From Pelagibacteraceae bacterium AG-339-N18 (GTDB lineage Bacteria > Pseudomonadota > Alphaproteobacteria > Pelagibacterales > Pelagibacteraceae): DNA of 7,016 nucleotides. The notes beneath the pieces are model-generated. The model saw only the letters and a program-made list of their open reading frames with translations, ran no database searches and was not told where the DNA came from. The position numbers and the translations under genes are program-made. Below are positions 6,100 through 7,016 of the stretch, piece after piece; the stretch's first letter is position 1; each line of letters begins with the position of its first letter. The stretch is from positions 1-7,016 of the forward strand of contig QCAD01000035.1 in NCBI GenBank assembly GCA_003282055.1. Reading direction: 5' to 3'.

Positions 6100-6759
6100 C
6101 TACACTTCTTTAAGTGTTTCTATATTTTTTTTAATATTTCCATTATTTTCTTTAAAAATTGTTGTTCCCGAAACAAGAATATTTGCTCCTGCACTTATTA
6201 CCTTTTTTGAATTAGTAAAGTTTATTCCCCCATCTACTTCGATGTCATATCTATAATTTTTTTCTTCTTTAATCTTTTTTAATAATTCAATTTTTTTTAT
6301 GACTTCAGGTATAAATTTTTGGCCACCAAAACCTGGGAATACACTCATAACTAATATTAAATCAATATTCTCTAAATCCTCTGTGATTGTATCAATTTTA
6401 GTATCTGGATTTAGTGAAACCCCCACTTTTTTTTTTAGAGTTTTAATTTGTTTAATTGACTCTTTTAAATTTTTAGTAGCTTCAGGATGTATTGTGATTA
6501 TATCCGCTCCAGCATCAGCAAAATCTTTGATATATTGATGAACGGGTGAAATCATTAAATGTACATCAAAGACTAATTCTGTATATTTTCTAAGAGCTTT
6601 AATAACTGGTGGTCCAATAGTTAAATTAGGCACAAAGTGACCATCCATAACATCAACATGTATCATATCTGCACCCGCGTCTTCTAATCTTTTTATTTCA
6701 TTACCTAATTGACTAAAGTCAGCAGATAAGATCGAAGGTGAAATTTGTATTTTTTTCAT
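6100..6759 (-). CDS. rpe: Ribulose-phosphate 3-epimerase
   Basis: Interconverts ribulose-5-phosphate and xylulose-5-phosphate in the non-oxidative pentose-phosphate pathway; a cytosolic TIM-barrel enzyme. At 219 residues it has the standard length. Motifs run in family order: SPSILSADF (7-15), HVDVMDGHFVPN (34-45) with metal ligand H34 and acid/base D36, DVHLM (65-69) with metal ligand H67, TIHPEA (89-94), SVFPGFGGQKF (139-149), EVDGGIN (174-180) with the second acid/base D176, and the phosphate-binding VSGTTIF (196-202). Every expected catalytic residue is present. The ATG at 6759 gives the usual short lead-in to the first strand. The TAG stop is one base before the heparinase-like ATG. A 39-bp spacer separates it from the membrane-protein gene upstream; I found no convincing promoter there, so transcription may begin further upstream. 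Its product feeds ribose-5-phosphate chemistry, a loose metabolic link with downstream purH. Confidence 0.97.
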   Translation of the reverse strand: MKKIQISPSILSADFSQLGNEIKRLEDAGADMIHVDVMDGHFVPNLTIGPPVIKALRKYTELVFDVHLMISPVHQYIKDFADAGADIITIHPEATKNLKESIKQIKTLKKKVGVSLNPDTKIDTITEDLENIDLILVMSVFPGFGGQKFIPEVIKKIELLKKIKEEKNYRYDIEVDGGINFTNSKKVISAGANILVSGTTIFKENNGNIKKNIETLKEV

Positions 6760-6798
6760 TGATGCCCAAAACTACTAGTACCAAATTTTAAAATTTAA

Positions 6799-7014
6799 TT
6801 AATTAAAAAATTGATAAATTTGTCTCGAAATTTCACTTTCTAAAGGAAAAGATAACATGCCCATGACTGAGTATCCCAAAACCCAAGGCATGAGGTAAAA
6901 TCTTATCATAAAAAAAAACCAAGCTACATAGAGGGGCACAATTGGCTGGATTATAAAAGCTGGAGTTATTGGTTTAAATAAACGTATAAGTGGGTTAGTG
7001 AATTTAACAAAAAC
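6799..7014 (-). CDS. C-terminal part of a small integral membrane protein, YggT-like
   Basis: This reading frame enters from the right edge and ends at TAA 6801-6799; 71 complete codons are visible and no start is in the window. It begins VFVKFTNPLIRLFKPITP, resembling the T-x-P-x-L-x-x-x-R/K-x-x-x-P repeat of YggT-family membrane proteins. A hydrophobic stretch of about 20 residues follows (FIIQPIVPLYVAWFFFMIRF), then a second hydrophobic stretch (FYLMPWVLGYSVMGMLSF), and a polar tail ending IYQFFN. Two membrane helices are therefore likely in the visible part. The family assignment rests on the TNPLIRLFKPITP motif and hydrophobicity only and is tentative; that the segment is coding is more secure, since the frame is open and the composition is clearly that of a membrane protein. 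It lies 39 bp upstream of rpe on the same strand and could be the first visible gene of the same transcription unit. Confidence 0.6.
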   Translation of the reverse strand, partial: VFVKFTNPLIRLFKPITPAFIIQPIVPLYVAWFFFMIRFYLMPWVLGYSVMGMLSFPLESEISRQIYQFFN

Positions 7015-7016
7015 TT

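Noticed and set aside
6299..6538. A 79-codon open frame on the + strand inside rpe
   Set aside because: It lies wholly antisense to a textbook rpe gene with all motifs intact, has no domain I recognise, and is explained by codon bias of the opposite strand.
6783..6796. Perfect 14-bp palindrome AAATTTTAAAATTT upstream of rpe
   Set aside because: Only A and T in a very AT-rich spacer; such palindromes arise by chance, and no -35/-10 pair or second copy supports an operator.
1..7016. CRISPR array, insertion sequence, phage or defence island
   Set aside because: No spaced direct repeats, transposase or integrase motifs, terminal inverted repeats or defence-type domains were seen; nearly all DNA is accounted for by the listed genes.

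Overview
The window is a gene-dense, strongly AT-rich piece of a bacterial chromosome, probably from a streamlined marine alphaproteobacterium of the SAR11/Pelagibacterales type. Four things point there: A/T-ending codons with Lys/Asn/Ile-rich proteins, almost no intergenic DNA, a run rpe - heparinase II/III-like - purH (a heparinase-like gene beside purH is a recurring alphaproteobacterial arrangement), and a stand-alone LON-domain protein near a UbiH-family hydroxylase. The taxonomic call is inference from sequence character, not from a database search.

Layout from left to right. (1) The 3' three-quarters of a UbiH/COQ6-family flavin hydroxylase runs on the + strand; its start lies outside the window. 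(2) A stand-alone LON substrate-binding-domain protein lies on the - strand, with its stop codon one base from the ubiH stop. (3) A very AT-rich 52-bp divergent spacer separates it from a cytosolic PAPS-type sulfotransferase on the + strand. (4) A good sigma70-type promoter precedes a tRNA-Gly(GCC) gene with encoded CCA. Eight bases after it comes the ATG of a pterin-4a-carbinolamine dehydratase (phhB). (5) On the - strand lies a tightly packed run: the C-terminal part of a small membrane protein that looks YggT-like (cut by the window's right edge), rpe, a heparinase II/III-like protein and purH. rpe and the heparinase-like gene are one base apart, and the heparinase-like stop and purH start share a base (TAATG). 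purH and phhB converge and overlap by 11 bp.

Functionally this is mostly core metabolism: ubiquinone synthesis, pentose-phosphate interconversion, the last two steps of IMP synthesis and pterin recycling. The sulfotransferase is the most accessory-looking gene. The heparinase-like protein is a conserved-context protein of unknown substrate embedded between two housekeeping enzymes. I see no CRISPR array, insertion sequence, phage gene, toxin-antitoxin pair or defence system, and no convincing evidence of an undescribed multi-gene system. No gene-free stretch exceeds about 55 bases.
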